Below are positions 26,351-35,385 of a stretch of DNA of 64,000 bases, piece by piece. Below the pieces are notes generated by a model. It was given only the letters and a program-made list of their open reading frames with translations, searched no databases and had not been told where the DNA came from. The stretch covers positions 1-64,000 of the forward strand of contig CAYJEQ010000006.1 in NCBI GenBank assembly GCA_964369235.1, written 5' to 3'. The DNA comes from CAYJEQ01 sp964369235. GTDB lineage: Bacteria; Bacillota; Clostridia; Oscillospirales; Ruminococcaceae. Every line of letters begins with the position of its first letter. Position 1 is the first letter of the stretch. The position numbers were made by a program, and so were the translations under genes.

Positions 26351-27904
26351 ATGAAAAAGATTTTATCAATTTTATTAGCAGCAGTTATGACACTTTCCTT
26401 TACTGCATGTACCAGTAGCAGCTCTGAGCCAACTGGTGAAACAGAAACAGCTACAGGCGAAAGAGTTGTAAAAGACACCCTTGCAGTTGTACTATCTAGC
26501 GAACCAACAAACCTAAATCCACAGGTTATTAACATGCTAAACTCATACATAATTGAGTTTCTAATCTATGACACACTTCTTGAAAAAGATGCAGAGGGAA
26601 ATATTATCCCTAATCTTGCTACCGAGTGGGAAGTTGTCGACGATACACATATTCGTTTTAAACTTCGTGATGATGTAACCTTCTCCAACGGAACACCTTT
26701 TACTGCAGAGGATGTTAGATACACTATTGAGCGTGCTGCAACCTATGCAACAACAACATCTACATTTGCATATTTTGACCATGAAAACACAGTTGTAGAA
26801 GATGACCACACAATTGTTATCGCACTTAAAGAGCCATTCTCTGGTATCTACAACTTCCTAACTCACGCATACAGCAGTATTGTGTCCAAAGAATATATCG
26901 AATCTGTTGGTGATGATGTTGCAGGCCTAGAGCCAGTTGGTACTGGTGCATATACACTAGATGAGTGGGTAACAGGTTCTACAATTACTCTAAAGAGAAA
27001 TGATAACTACTGGGGCGAGCTAGGTGCTTCTGAATACATCCAGTTTAAAATCATCACAGAAATCGCAAGCCGTGCTATCGAGCTTGAAACAGGTGCAGCT
27101 GATATAGCTTTAGACCTAGCAACAAATGATGCTAAGAGAATTTCTGAAACAGAAGGCTTAGTTTTAGAAACAGGTCCTTCCTACAAAACAGCATTTATTG
27201 GACTAAACCAGAGTAAAGAAGAGATGCTTGATCCAAGAATTCGTGAAGCTATGGCTATCTCCCTTGACTACGAAGGAATTGCATATGCAGTTTACGGTGA
27301 TTACGGTACCCTTGCACTGAGCATTATGGCTTCCCCTATTATTGGACATGTTGATGTTAAGGACTACACATATGATGTAGAAAGAGCAAAACAGCTACTA
27401 GCAGAAGCTGGCTACCCAGATGGTATTACCTTAACAGGTCGTTGCCAGCAGAACTCTGACTTTAAAAAGACAGCAGAAATCGTACAGAATATGTGGAAAG
27501 AAGCCGGAATTAATGTTGACATTCAGGTTCTTGACAAAGCTACATACTCCGAAGCAGGTAAGACTGATGGTGGTACCCATGTAACAGTAACAGCACAGAC
27601 AGCAACAACAGGGGATCCATTCCAGGCTGTAGGCTCACTATTCTCCACAGCTTCCAGAATTGGTATTGTTAACTCTGTAGATGAAAATCTTGACGGTCTA
27701 CTGAATAAAGCTGCAGGACTATATGAAGATGAAGCAAGAAACGCAGCTTATGCCGAAGTTCAGGATTATATCGTAAACAACTACATTGCACTTCCAATAG
27801 CTTACACAAGCATACTAACAGGTACTAGTGACAATGTTGAGAACTTTGTAATCAGCCCAGCAAATACACCAAACCTATCTCAGGTTTACGCTTACGAAGA
27901 TTAA
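26351..27904 (+). CDS. Peptide ABC transporter substrate-binding lipoprotein (SBP family 5)
   Basis: A 517-aa solute-binding protein of the DppA/OppA type. It has a lipoprotein signal peptide (MKKILSILLAAVMTLSFTAC, lipidated Cys20) and a Ser/Thr/Glu linker. Family 5 blocks follow: SEPTNLNPQ, LATEWEVVDDTHIRFKLRDDVTFSNGTPF and a YTLDEWVTGSTITLKRNDNYWG region. It is followed by a stable hairpin and the permease genes. In this operon it should bind gamma-glutamyl or other small peptides. The exact ligand is inferred from the neighbours only. Confidence 0.92.
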   Translation: MKKILSILLAAVMTLSFTACTSSSSEPTGETETATGERVVKDTLAVVLSSEPTNLNPQVINMLNSYIIEFLIYDTLLEKDAEGNIIPNLATEWEVVDDTHIRFKLRDDVTFSNGTPFTAEDVRYTIERAATYATTTSTFAYFDHENTVVEDDHTIVIALKEPFSGIYNFLTHAYSSIVSKEYIESVGDDVAGLEPVGTGAYTLDEWVTGSTITLKRNDNYWGELGASEYIQFKIITEIASRAIELETGAADIALDLATNDAKRISETEGLVLETGPSYKTAFIGLNQSKEEMLDPRIREAMAISLDYEGIAYAVYGDYGTLALSIMASPIIGHVDVKDYTYDVERAKQLLAEAGYPDGITLTGRCQQNSDFKKTAEIVQNMWKEAGINVDIQVLDKATYSEAGKTDGGTHVTVTAQTATTGDPFQAVGSLFSTASRIGIVNSVDENLDGLLNKAAGLYEDEARNAAYAEVQDYIVNNYIALPIAYTSILTGTSDNVENFVISPANTPNLSQVYAYED

Positions 27905-27920
27905 TAACAGGGATGCTTAA

Positions 27921-27950
27921 AATGGGGCTGTACATATTGACAGCCCCATT
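27921..27950 (+). other. Intercistronic hairpin after the binding-protein gene
   Basis: An 11-bp perfect stem AATGGGGCTGT/ACAGCCCCATT has no T-run, so it is not a full terminator. It probably protects the upstream message or lowers permease expression relative to the binding protein. Confidence 0.7.
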
Positions 27951-27977
27951 AAATCAACAAGCAGAAAGGAAATGTAT

Positions 27978-28964
27978 ATGCTAAAATACGCACTAAAGCG
28001 TCTTGTAATGCTTATACCAGTTCTTCTTGGAGTAACGCTTATAATATTTACGCTTTTATACTTTACACCGGGTAATCCAGCAGAAATGCTACTGCCAGAC
28101 GACGCAACGGAAGAGCAGATAGCAATGAAGGAAGAGGAACTAGGACTAAATGACCCCTTCTTTGTTAGATATGGTAACTATCTATTTAACCTAGTGACAA
28201 AAGGTGATTTTGGAACATCTTATACAACAGGAAGACCTGTTTTAGAAGAGATACTAATTAGATTCCCAAGAACCATGCAGCTAGCAACAGCCAGTATTGT
28301 TATTGCAGTCACTATAGGGATATTTGCAGGGATAATCTCAGCAACTAGACAGAATTCCGTTTTGGATAAGGTGGCTGTAGGTATATCCATGGTAGGGGTA
28401 TCCATGCCTAATTTCTGGCAAGGGTTGCTACTTATACTACTATTTGCAGTACATTGGCGAATGTTGCCAGCCTCTGGGCTAGGTGGCTTTGAATACTGGA
28501 TATTACCAGCTCTGACCATCGGTACATCCTCAGCTGCAAATATTATGAGAATGACCCGTTCAACCATGCTAGAGGTTATCAGACAGGACTATATCAGAAC
28601 AGCCCGTTCAAAAGGCCAAACTGAAAGAGTAATTAAATACAAACACGCACTTAGAAATGCCCTTATTCCAATTGTTACAGTTATAGGTAACTCCTTTGGC
28701 TCCATGCTATGTGGTGCAGTTGTAACAGAGCAGGTATTCTCTATTCCAGGTATTGGTAAACTTCTTGTAGATGCTATTAGTGTAAGAAACTTCCCAATGG
28801 TACAGGGATGTGTGCTTTATCTAGCCTTTATCCACGCTATTGTAAATCTAGCTGTAGATATGCTATATGCGTTTATTGATCCGAGAATTAAGTCCCAATA
28901 TGGTGGTAGCCATAAGAGAAAAGTCGAGAAAATGAAGAGAGCATTAGCAAAGGAGGCAGCTTAA
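27978..28964 (+). CDS. Peptide ABC transporter permease (DppB type)
   Basis: A 328-aa inner-membrane permease with six predicted membrane spans. The family signature lies in the cytoplasmic loop (YIRTARSKGQTERVIKYKHALRNALIPIVT), where the ATPase docks. The N-terminal LLGVTLIIFTLLYFTPGNPAEMLLP is typical of DppB/NikB. I prefer ATG 27978, seven bases after GAAAGGA, over the ATG two codons earlier. It pairs with the next permease. Confidence 0.92.
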   Translation: MLKYALKRLVMLIPVLLGVTLIIFTLLYFTPGNPAEMLLPDDATEEQIAMKEEELGLNDPFFVRYGNYLFNLVTKGDFGTSYTTGRPVLEEILIRFPRTMQLATASIVIAVTIGIFAGIISATRQNSVLDKVAVGISMVGVSMPNFWQGLLLILLFAVHWRMLPASGLGGFEYWILPALTIGTSSAANIMRMTRSTMLEVIRQDYIRTARSKGQTERVIKYKHALRNALIPIVTVIGNSFGSMLCGAVVTEQVFSIPGIGKLLVDAISVRNFPMVQGCVLYLAFIHAIVNLAVDMLYAFIDPRIKSQYGGSHKRKVEKMKRALAKEAA

Positions 28965-28965
28965 T

Positions 28966-29826
28966 ATGACCACAACTAAAAGAAAGAATAGCATGTGGGG
29001 CGATGTAATTAAGCGCCTTAGTAAAAATAAAATGGCAATGTTTGGATTATTTCTACTTATGGTGGTAATAATTGGTGCGGCAATGGCTGGAGTAGTATCC
29101 CCAGAGGGATATGATGTACAGGTACTGCGAGATGCAAACCAACCACCAAGTGCCGAGCATATATTTGGTACGGATTCCTTTGGTAGAGATATATTTGCAA
29201 GAATCCTCTACGGTGCAAGAATCTCCCTACTAGTAGGGGTATCAGCAGTAATAGTGTCGGTTACTATAGGAACTATAATTGGTGCTTCTGCTGCCTATTA
29301 TGGGGATAGAGTAGATAATGTTTTAATGAGATTTATCGACATATGGATGTCTATACCTAATATCCTTCTAGCTATCTCAATTATGGCAGCACTAGGAGGC
29401 AATATTACAAATCTAATTATTGCTATAGCCATCGGTGCTATACCAGGACATGCTAGAATAGTAAGAGGTGCAGTGCTTACAGTAAAAAACCAAGAGTATA
29501 TCGAGGCTGCAATCTCCAATGGGGCAAGCGATTTTAGAATTATTACAAGATACATACTTCCAAACTGTATGGCTCCAATTATAGTACAGGCTACAATGAG
29601 TATTGCAAGAGCCATACTATCAGCTTCCAGCCTTAGCTTCATCGGACTTGGTGTACAGCAGCCTGTACCTGAGTGGGGGGCAATGCTAAGTGCAGGTAGA
29701 GAATATATCCGTGACTACTGGTGGGTAATTACCTTCCCAGGACTTGCGATAATGATAACTATTTACGGAATAAACCTATTCGGTGATGGTCTGCGTGATG
29801 CACTTGACCCACGCCTAAAACAGTAA
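28966..29826 (+). CDS. Peptide ABC transporter permease (DppC type)
   Basis: A 286-aa permease partner with an N-terminal OppC-N segment. HIFGTDSFGRDIFARILYGARISL is the hallmark of DppC proteins, and EYIEAAISNGASDFRIITRYILPN is the ATPase-contact loop. GGAGG lies before ATG 28966, one base after the previous stop. A gap of 98 bases without a gene follows, then the ATPase genes. Forms the channel with the DppB-type protein. Confidence 0.92.
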   Translation: MTTTKRKNSMWGDVIKRLSKNKMAMFGLFLLMVVIIGAAMAGVVSPEGYDVQVLRDANQPPSAEHIFGTDSFGRDIFARILYGARISLLVGVSAVIVSVTIGTIIGASAAYYGDRVDNVLMRFIDIWMSIPNILLAISIMAALGGNITNLIIAIAIGAIPGHARIVRGAVLTVKNQEYIEAAISNGASDFRIITRYILPNCMAPIIVQATMSIARAILSASSLSFIGLGVQQPVPEWGAMLSAGREYIRDYWWVITFPGLAIMITIYGINLFGDGLRDALDPRLKQ

Positions 29827-29924
29827 GGTGGTAAGTTTTGCAGCTTTCCAGTCCATGCTGTGAAGATGAATTTTTACAGTAATTAGCAAAACCCCCAAAC
29901 TCAGAGAAAGGCAGGGTAATAAGT

Positions 29925-30896
29925 ATGAAAGAAAAATTATTAGAGATAAAAGATCTAACAGTCCATTATGTTGTGGAAGATCAAACTGTGGAAGCAGTTA
30001 ACGATGTATCACTTTTAATAAACAAAGGTGAAACACTGGGCTTAGTAGGGGAAACAGGTGCAGGCAAAACCACACTGGCACTGAGTATATTAAAACTTAT
30101 ACCAAATCCACCAGGAAAGATTATCAGTGGTCAGGTGCTTTTTGAAGGACAGGATGTAATGAAGTTTTCCGACAAGGCACTAAGAGAGATGCGTGGAGAG
30201 AAGATAAGCATGATTTTCCAGGATCCTATGACAAGCCTTAACCCCGTGCTTACAGTAGGTGATCAAATATGTGAGGTTATTAAACTTCATAATAAAGTAT
30301 CAGCAGCAGAAGCTACCAAAAGAGCTGTAGATGCACTGGAGCAGGTAGGTATTCCTGGGGAGCGTTATGCAGAATACCCTCATCAGTTTTCTGGTGGGAT
30401 GAAGCAGCGTGTGTTAATAGCTATTGCACTGGCATGTAAGCCAGAGCTACTCATAGCCGACGAGCCTACAACAGCCCTTGATGTAACTATTCAGTCTCAG
30501 GTGTTAAAGCTTATGATGGAACTTAAGGAAAAGCTAGGTACATCTATGCTACTAATTACCCATGACCTAGGTGTAGTAGCAGAAACCTGTGATAGAGTAG
30601 CTATTATATACGCAGGACAGATAGTAGAATCAGGCACAAGGGAGCATATATTTAGAAACCCTTCCCATCCATATACAGTAGGGTTATTTGGCTCAATACC
30701 AAGCCTTTCCCAGGATGTAGAAAGACTAAAGCCTATTAATGGTATGATGCCAGATCCAGCTAATCTGCCAGTGGGGTGTAATTTCTATGACAGATGTGAA
30801 GATAGAATGGATATTTGCAAAGAAAAGAAATGCAGAAGCTTTGAGATAAGAGAAGGTCATTTTGTAAAATGCTATAAATATATGGAGGTGAAGTAG
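29925..30896 (+). CDS. Peptide ABC transporter ATPase (DppD type)
   Basis: A 323-aa ATP-binding protein with Walker A GETGAGKTT, signature FSGGMKQR, Walker B LLIADEPTT and the H-loop ITHDLG. A C-terminal oligopeptide-transporter extension contains a Cys-rich CNFYDRCEDRMDIC segment. That segment is known to hold an iron-sulfur cluster in some DppD proteins. It is the first of the two ATPases that drive the importer. Confidence 0.93.
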   Translation: MKEKLLEIKDLTVHYVVEDQTVEAVNDVSLLINKGETLGLVGETGAGKTTLALSILKLIPNPPGKIISGQVLFEGQDVMKFSDKALREMRGEKISMIFQDPMTSLNPVLTVGDQICEVIKLHNKVSAAEATKRAVDALEQVGIPGERYAEYPHQFSGGMKQRVLIAIALACKPELLIADEPTTALDVTIQSQVLKLMMELKEKLGTSMLLITHDLGVVAETCDRVAIIYAGQIVESGTREHIFRNPSHPYTVGLFGSIPSLSQDVERLKPINGMMPDPANLPVGCNFYDRCEDRMDICKEKKCRSFEIREGHFVKCYKYMEVK

Positions 30897-30897
30897 T

Positions 30898-31869
30898 TTG
30901 AGCACCTTACTAGAAGTAAAAAATTTAAAGAAGTTTTTTAACACTCCAAAAGGTACACTTCATGCCGTTGACGGGGTAAGTTTTAAGCTGGAAAAAGGTC
31001 GTACACTAGGGGTAGTTGGAGAATCAGGATGTGGAAAAAGTACCCTAGGTAGAACTATTATTCATCTCTTAGAATCCACCGAGGGGAGTATACTATTTGA
31101 GGGAAAGGACATAACCAATCCTCCTAAAGATGAGCTAAAGGCACTTCGCAGAGAAATGCAGATGATATTTCAGGATCCATTCTCTTCCCTTAATCCGAGA
31201 ATGACAGTGGAGCAGATTATTGCTGAGCCACTACTTATATACAAGGAATACGCTACCAAAGAAGAAACCTACAAGCGTGTTAAGGAGCTAATGGACACAG
31301 TTGGGATAGCCTCTCGTATTGCAAATAGCTATCCTCATGAGCTAGACGGTGGTAGAAGACAGAGAATTGGCGTAGCTAGAGCTCTTGCTCTTAACCCAAA
31401 GCTAATTGTGTGTGACGAGCCTGTATCGGCACTAGATGTATCTATTCAGGCACAGATACTAAATCTAATGCAGGATTTACAGAAGGAAATGGGATTAACA
31501 TATATATTCATCACCCATGATATGTCGGTTGTTAAGCATATATCCGATGATATTTTGGTAATGTATATGGGTACACCTGTAGAGTTTTCCGAAAGTAAGG
31601 AGCTGTTTGCTAAGCAGTATCATCCTTATACAAAGGCACTGCTATCGGCTGTACCTGTACCATCTATTGACTATGTGAAGCAACAAGAAATGCTTACGGG
31701 TGAGATTACCTCTCCAATTAACCCTCCTGTAGGTTGTCGTTTTGCTGCTAGATGCCCTAAGAAACAGGATATTTGCACCACCGAGGTTTATAACCTTCAG
31801 GAGCTTACCCATAATCACTTTGTTTCCTGTGCTCTTGCAAAGGAGCTTAATGGACAGTATTTAGGGTAG
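30898..31869 (+). CDS. Peptide ABC transporter ATPase (DppF type)
   Basis: A 323-aa ATPase starting at TTG 30898, with GGAGGTG seven bases before it. Walker A is GESGCGKST and Walker B LIVCDEPVSALD. The signature reads LDGGRRQR instead of LSGGQRQR, a change of the second residue from Ser to Asp. The C-terminal Cys motif (CRFAARCPKKQDIC) is present. It is the last gene of the sigma-54 operon, with a terminator about 80 bases on. Confidence 0.92.
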   Translation: MSTLLEVKNLKKFFNTPKGTLHAVDGVSFKLEKGRTLGVVGESGCGKSTLGRTIIHLLESTEGSILFEGKDITNPPKDELKALRREMQMIFQDPFSSLNPRMTVEQIIAEPLLIYKEYATKEETYKRVKELMDTVGIASRIANSYPHELDGGRRQRIGVARALALNPKLIVCDEPVSALDVSIQAQILNLMQDLQKEMGLTYIFITHDMSVVKHISDDILVMYMGTPVEFSESKELFAKQYHPYTKALLSAVPVPSIDYVKQQEMLTGEITSPINPPVGCRFAARCPKKQDICTTEVYNLQELTHNHFVSCALAKELNGQYLG

Positions 31870-31950
31870 TATAAGTAAACAGTAAAATAACTAGCTGAAA
31901 TTTTATTGGCCAGGGAATACATCCCAACAATTAATACAGAACCAAAAAAC

Positions 31951-31992
31951 CCAACATAACGCTTGCATCAAGGTGTTATGTTGGTTTTTTTA
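31951..31992 (+). terminator. Terminator of the gamma-glutamyl peptide operon
   Basis: A 10-bp stem CCAACATAAC/GTTATGTTGG is followed by seven T residues. Confidence 0.85.
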
Positions 31993-32004
31993 TAGTTTAC
32001 TAAG

Positions 32005-32116
32005 CTCTGTGATTTTGGATAGTTTCTTTACCTCTAATCCATCCCTACCCCCACATAATCCATTCCTATACACACCAGAAGTGCAGTGGGGTTATGCACA
32101 TAAACACATTGCTAAG
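32005..32116. repeat. Dispersed repeat, copy 2
   Basis: Matches 16426-16535 over about 110 bp with scattered changes and small indels. A partial third copy (TTTGGATAGTGTCTTTACC) is at about 44053-44090. Confidence 0.8.
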
Positions 32117-32169
32117 GCTTATCTATTTTCAAAACTATTCATAATGCTATAAGGCTCTATTATAGCCCC

Positions 32170-33558
32170 TTATTCCTCTAGGGATAACACTAACATAAAG
32201 GTCATAGCCAGTAGGTCAGCAGAGCCACCAGGTGATATGTTAAGCTGTACATATTCCCTATTTATCTTTTCCATGACAGTAAGTATATCCTCGCCACTTT
32301 CCAAAACTTCCTTTGCCTGCTTTTGAACAGTTTTTAAAGTTTCTAGGCTACTGCGTTTTATTATATTGGTGTCCTCTACAGCAGATATTAAAGCTGCTAG
32401 GGTAATAACTCCAGCATCATTATAGCTTTTGCCCTCTTTTAGTAGTTTTTTCATTAGAGGGTATGATATGTTTCTTACATCTTCATAGCCACCTGCTGCC
32501 TGTCCTCGGATACCTTTAAGTTTACTGGTTTTAAATAACTGTTCACCAAAGCTTTTGGGATTGGTTATATTATCAAAATCCTCTATGGACAGAGAAGCCA
32601 TCTCAGCTGCTATGTTTAAACCATTGTCTAAGCTGTTTTCCAGCTGATTACAGTGGATATATCCTAAGGCAGCAGATAAAATCCCCAGAGAGAATATAGC
32701 CCCCTTGTGGGTGTTTACCCCATTAGTTGCCTTATACATCTCATCTTCTGCCACCATGCCAAGGTAACGGAGTTGCTGGAAAATTTCCTGAGGGGTACAG
32801 TCACCCACAGTCACAGCTTTTCTAGCACATTTTTCGAAATAATCATAAAGAACCACCGAACTATCTATAAATGTAAAAAAGTCCATGTCCCTATGGGAGC
32901 CATTATTGAGCATATCCACAAGTCCCGGTTTAGGGCTTACAGATACTTCATATAAAAGTGCTTTGGTGGCATTTTGGGCAATGGTTTTAATATACTTATT
33001 ATTATAGTAGTCACAGATTAGCCCTATGGTATACTCCTGTAGATCCTCTAGGCTATGGGCTCTATCTCTAGCACAACCAGCCCCAGGACGCTTACAGATG
33101 AGGCAGCTTCGCTCAGGGGCATCTACATCGCTGCGAGATACTTTTAGTCCGTTGGACTGGAGAATATCTATATCAAAAAGCCTGCCTATAGGTAAGCTTT
33201 CCTCTACCTTTAAGGTGGTTTTCTTGATTTTTATAGGATTATCATCTACTAGAATATACCCCTCACAACCAGTTTTGCTGTAGTGGGTTTCTTTATCCAC
33301 CACCTTAATGCCACTAAGCTTTAGAGTATTTAAGGTAAGGTCAACACACTCGGCAAAAGCCCTTTCTATTAGTGGGGAGGTTTTAAACTGGCCTGCAATA
33401 TTCATGGTAATACAGATTAAACTCTCACACTGCTGTAATAGCTGATTTTGTTTGTTTACTCGGTTTTCTCTAGTTTCTAGCATCTCCAGTAAAGATACTT
33501 CCATATCTTTATCCCTAAGTAATTTTAGTTGTATCTGCTTATTTATTGTAATCATCAC
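32170..33558 (-). CDS. citXG: CitXG fusion: citrate lyase holo-synthase and prosthetic-group precursor synthase
   Basis: A 462-aa fusion. Residues 1 to about 180 are CitX, which transfers the phosphoribosyl-dephospho-CoA group to the acyl carrier CitD; the mark is CLICKRPGAGCARDRAHSLEDL. Residues of about 185-462 are CitG, which makes the triphosphoribosyl-dephospho-CoA precursor; the marks are EVSVSPKPGLVD, NTHKGAIFSLG and SPGGSADLLAMT. It lies downstream of citF, but behind a terminator, so it may have its own promoter. It is the maturation enzyme for the citrate lyase encoded upstream. Confidence 0.92.
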   Translation of the reverse strand: MMITINKQIQLKLLRDKDMEVSLLEMLETRENRVNKQNQLLQQCESLICITMNIAGQFKTSPLIERAFAECVDLTLNTLKLSGIKVVDKETHYSKTGCEGYILVDDNPIKIKKTTLKVEESLPIGRLFDIDILQSNGLKVSRSDVDAPERSCLICKRPGAGCARDRAHSLEDLQEYTIGLICDYYNNKYIKTIAQNATKALLYEVSVSPKPGLVDMLNNGSHRDMDFFTFIDSSVVLYDYFEKCARKAVTVGDCTPQEIFQQLRYLGMVAEDEMYKATNGVNTHKGAIFSLGILSAALGYIHCNQLENSLDNGLNIAAEMASLSIEDFDNITNPKSFGEQLFKTSKLKGIRGQAAGGYEDVRNISYPLMKKLLKEGKSYNDAGVITLAALISAVEDTNIIKRSSLETLKTVQKQAKEVLESGEDILTVMEKINREYVQLNISPGGSADLLAMTFMLVLSLEE

Positions 33559-33576
33559 CTTTTTATTTTACTTCGT

Positions 33577-33756
33577 TCTTAAAGTTTATTATAGCATAAA
33601 TTTGAAAAATTTTGCTATAATCAGCCATAAAGGCATGAAGCGTAAGCGGATATGCCTAGGCATACAACCTAAAGCATGGCTTTAGGATATAATAAACTTC
33701 TATAAATATAATCATAGTCAGTGTTTAATTGTGTTTATTATAGCATGAATTTATAA
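33577..33756. repeat. Hairpin region with duplicated TTTATTATAGCAT borders
   Basis: GTTTATTATAGCATAAATTT near 33579 recurs as GTTTATTATAGCATGAATTT near 33735. Between them are a palindrome ATGCCTAGGCAT and a stem CCTAAAGC/GCTTTAGG. No gene is present in the 259-bp gap between citF and citXG. Confidence 0.6.
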
Positions 33757-33762
33757 ATATAC

Positions 33763-33798
33763 AAAACCATCTAGTAGAATAATCTCCTAGATGGTTTT
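33763..33798 (-). terminator. Terminator after citF
   Basis: Stem AAAACCATCTAG/CTAGATGGTTTT, 12 bp, 20 bases after the citF stop on the minus strand. Confidence 0.75.
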
Positions 33799-33817
33799 AT
33801 TATTGCTATATTATAGA

Positions 33818-35383
33818 TTATTCACTGTAGGTAAATTCTTTAACCTGACGCACTACATCCATAATTGTGCCGTCTCTTGCTTCAAGAATAGCTACAACTC
33901 TATCCTCAAACTGTACTTCTTCTGGGGCATCTACCATAGAATATGCCTTATCTCTTAGGCTTTCAATAGTAACATGCTCTATGCCAGCTGCATCAAGGGA
34001 AGCGATTAAATCAGTTCTCTTAGGATTAACAGCAACACCGTATTCGGTAACTACAATATCAACAGACTCACCAGCTGTGGTTACAGTTACGACCTTGTCA
34101 CAGATAGTAGGCATTCTACCTCTTACTAAAGGTGTTACCATAATGGAGCATTTAGCACAGTTAGCAATGTCAGGATGTCCACCTGGAGCACCACGAAGAA
34201 CACCGTCAGAGCCTGTAATAACATTAACATTAAAGTCAACATCAATCTCTAGGGCAGCTAGTATAACAAAGTCAAGATTATTTACATAGCAGCCTTTATT
34301 CATAGGATTGGAGTACTCAGATGTGGTTATCTCATAATGTCCTGGGGTTACGCCTAGAGAATTAATAGCATCATTGTCAAAATCCTGTGTATCCATAATC
34401 TTGCCAACATAGCCTTCTTTTAGCAGGTCAACCATAGGAGAGGATATACCACCTACAATCCAGCCCATCTTAATATTCTTCTCATCCATATGCTTCTTTA
34501 GGAATAAAACAGAAGCAATAGAAGGGCCTCCTACACCTGTCTGGAAGGAGTAGCCATCTTTAAAATACTCGGTGGCACTCATGATTTCAGCGCATTTTTC
34601 TGCAATCATAAGCTCTCTTGGGTTTTCAGTAATTCTTGCAGCTGCTGAAGCAATCTTAGAAGGATTACCAATTTCGTCAATAACCACCACATAATCTACA
34701 TCTATACAGCTAATAGAAGCTGGTTTGTTAGGGAATGGCACTAGGGTATCGGTAATTATTACCACATTATCAGCATATCTTACATCAACTGCTGAATAAC
34801 CCAGTCCTCCACAGTTAGCTTTTCCGTTTTTACCGCTGGCATTACCACAGTTATCACTGCTAGAAGCACCAACAAAAGCCACATCTATATGTACTTCGCC
34901 ACTTTCAATAGCTCTTACTCGTCCACCGTGGGTTCTTAGTATTGCTGGGGTTTTTAGCTTGCCATGGGAAACAGCATCGCCGATTTTACCACGAATACCA
35001 CTGGTCTGAATACCAGTGATAACACCGTCACCAATCATATGAGCAATGGGATCATTTGCATCACCCATAGAGGAGGCTGCAATGGTAATATCCTTAATAC
35101 CCATCTTCTCAATAGCTAGTAGTACCTTGTTTAGCACATAGTCACCATTTCTAAAATGATGGTGGAAGGATATGGTCATACCGTCCTTTAGGCCACATTT
35201 TGTAATAGCTTCTTCGATGCTATCTACAAGTTTATTGCCACCGGGCATAACATGGTCTGCTTTTACTGTTGGGGCTGCTTTTTTATATACATAGTTATTT
35301 CTATAGCTATTGCCTTTAAAAACTTCATATCCGTCTTTTAATAACTGATCTGGAATATCTCTACCTACTGCATTAATTGCCAT
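33818..35383 (-). CDS. citF: Citrate lyase alpha subunit (citrate:acetyl-ACP transferase)
   Basis: A 521-aa CitF. It exchanges the acetyl group on the CitD carrier for citrate, giving citryl-ACP. The protein is full length and collinear with the family, with visible blocks SFHHHFRNGDYVLN, GGRVRAIESGEVHIDVAFVGASSSD, GLGYSAVDVRYADNVVIITD and TGSDGVLRGAPGGHPD. It lies two bases after citE, in the order citD-citE-citF. Confidence 0.95.
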   Translation of the reverse strand: MAINAVGRDIPDQLLKDGYEVFKGNSYRNNYVYKKAAPTVKADHVMPGGNKLVDSIEEAITKCGLKDGMTISFHHHFRNGDYVLNKVLLAIEKMGIKDITIAASSMGDANDPIAHMIGDGVITGIQTSGIRGKIGDAVSHGKLKTPAILRTHGGRVRAIESGEVHIDVAFVGASSSDNCGNASGKNGKANCGGLGYSAVDVRYADNVVIITDTLVPFPNKPASISCIDVDYVVVIDEIGNPSKIASAAARITENPRELMIAEKCAEIMSATEYFKDGYSFQTGVGGPSIASVLFLKKHMDEKNIKMGWIVGGISSPMVDLLKEGYVGKIMDTQDFDNDAINSLGVTPGHYEITTSEYSNPMNKGCYVNNLDFVILAALEIDVDFNVNVITGSDGVLRGAPGGHPDIANCAKCSIMVTPLVRGRMPTICDKVVTVTTAGESVDIVVTEYGVAVNPKRTDLIASLDAAGIEHVTIESLRDKAYSMVDAPEEVQFEDRVVAILEARDGTIMDVVRQVKEFTYSE

Positions 35384-35385
35384 TA

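Larger units (their letters stand above)
31870..32169. other. Convergent intergenic region between the importer and citXG
   Basis: No gene. It holds a terminator (31951-31992) and dispersed repeat copy 2 (32005-32116). The same order (terminator-like CCCAACATA hairpin, then a citG end) recurs in decayed form at 45929-46137. Confidence 0.6.

Noticed and set aside
31870..32005. T-box or riboswitch before citXG
   Set aside because: The region is downstream of both convergent genes; the hairpin is an ordinary terminator.
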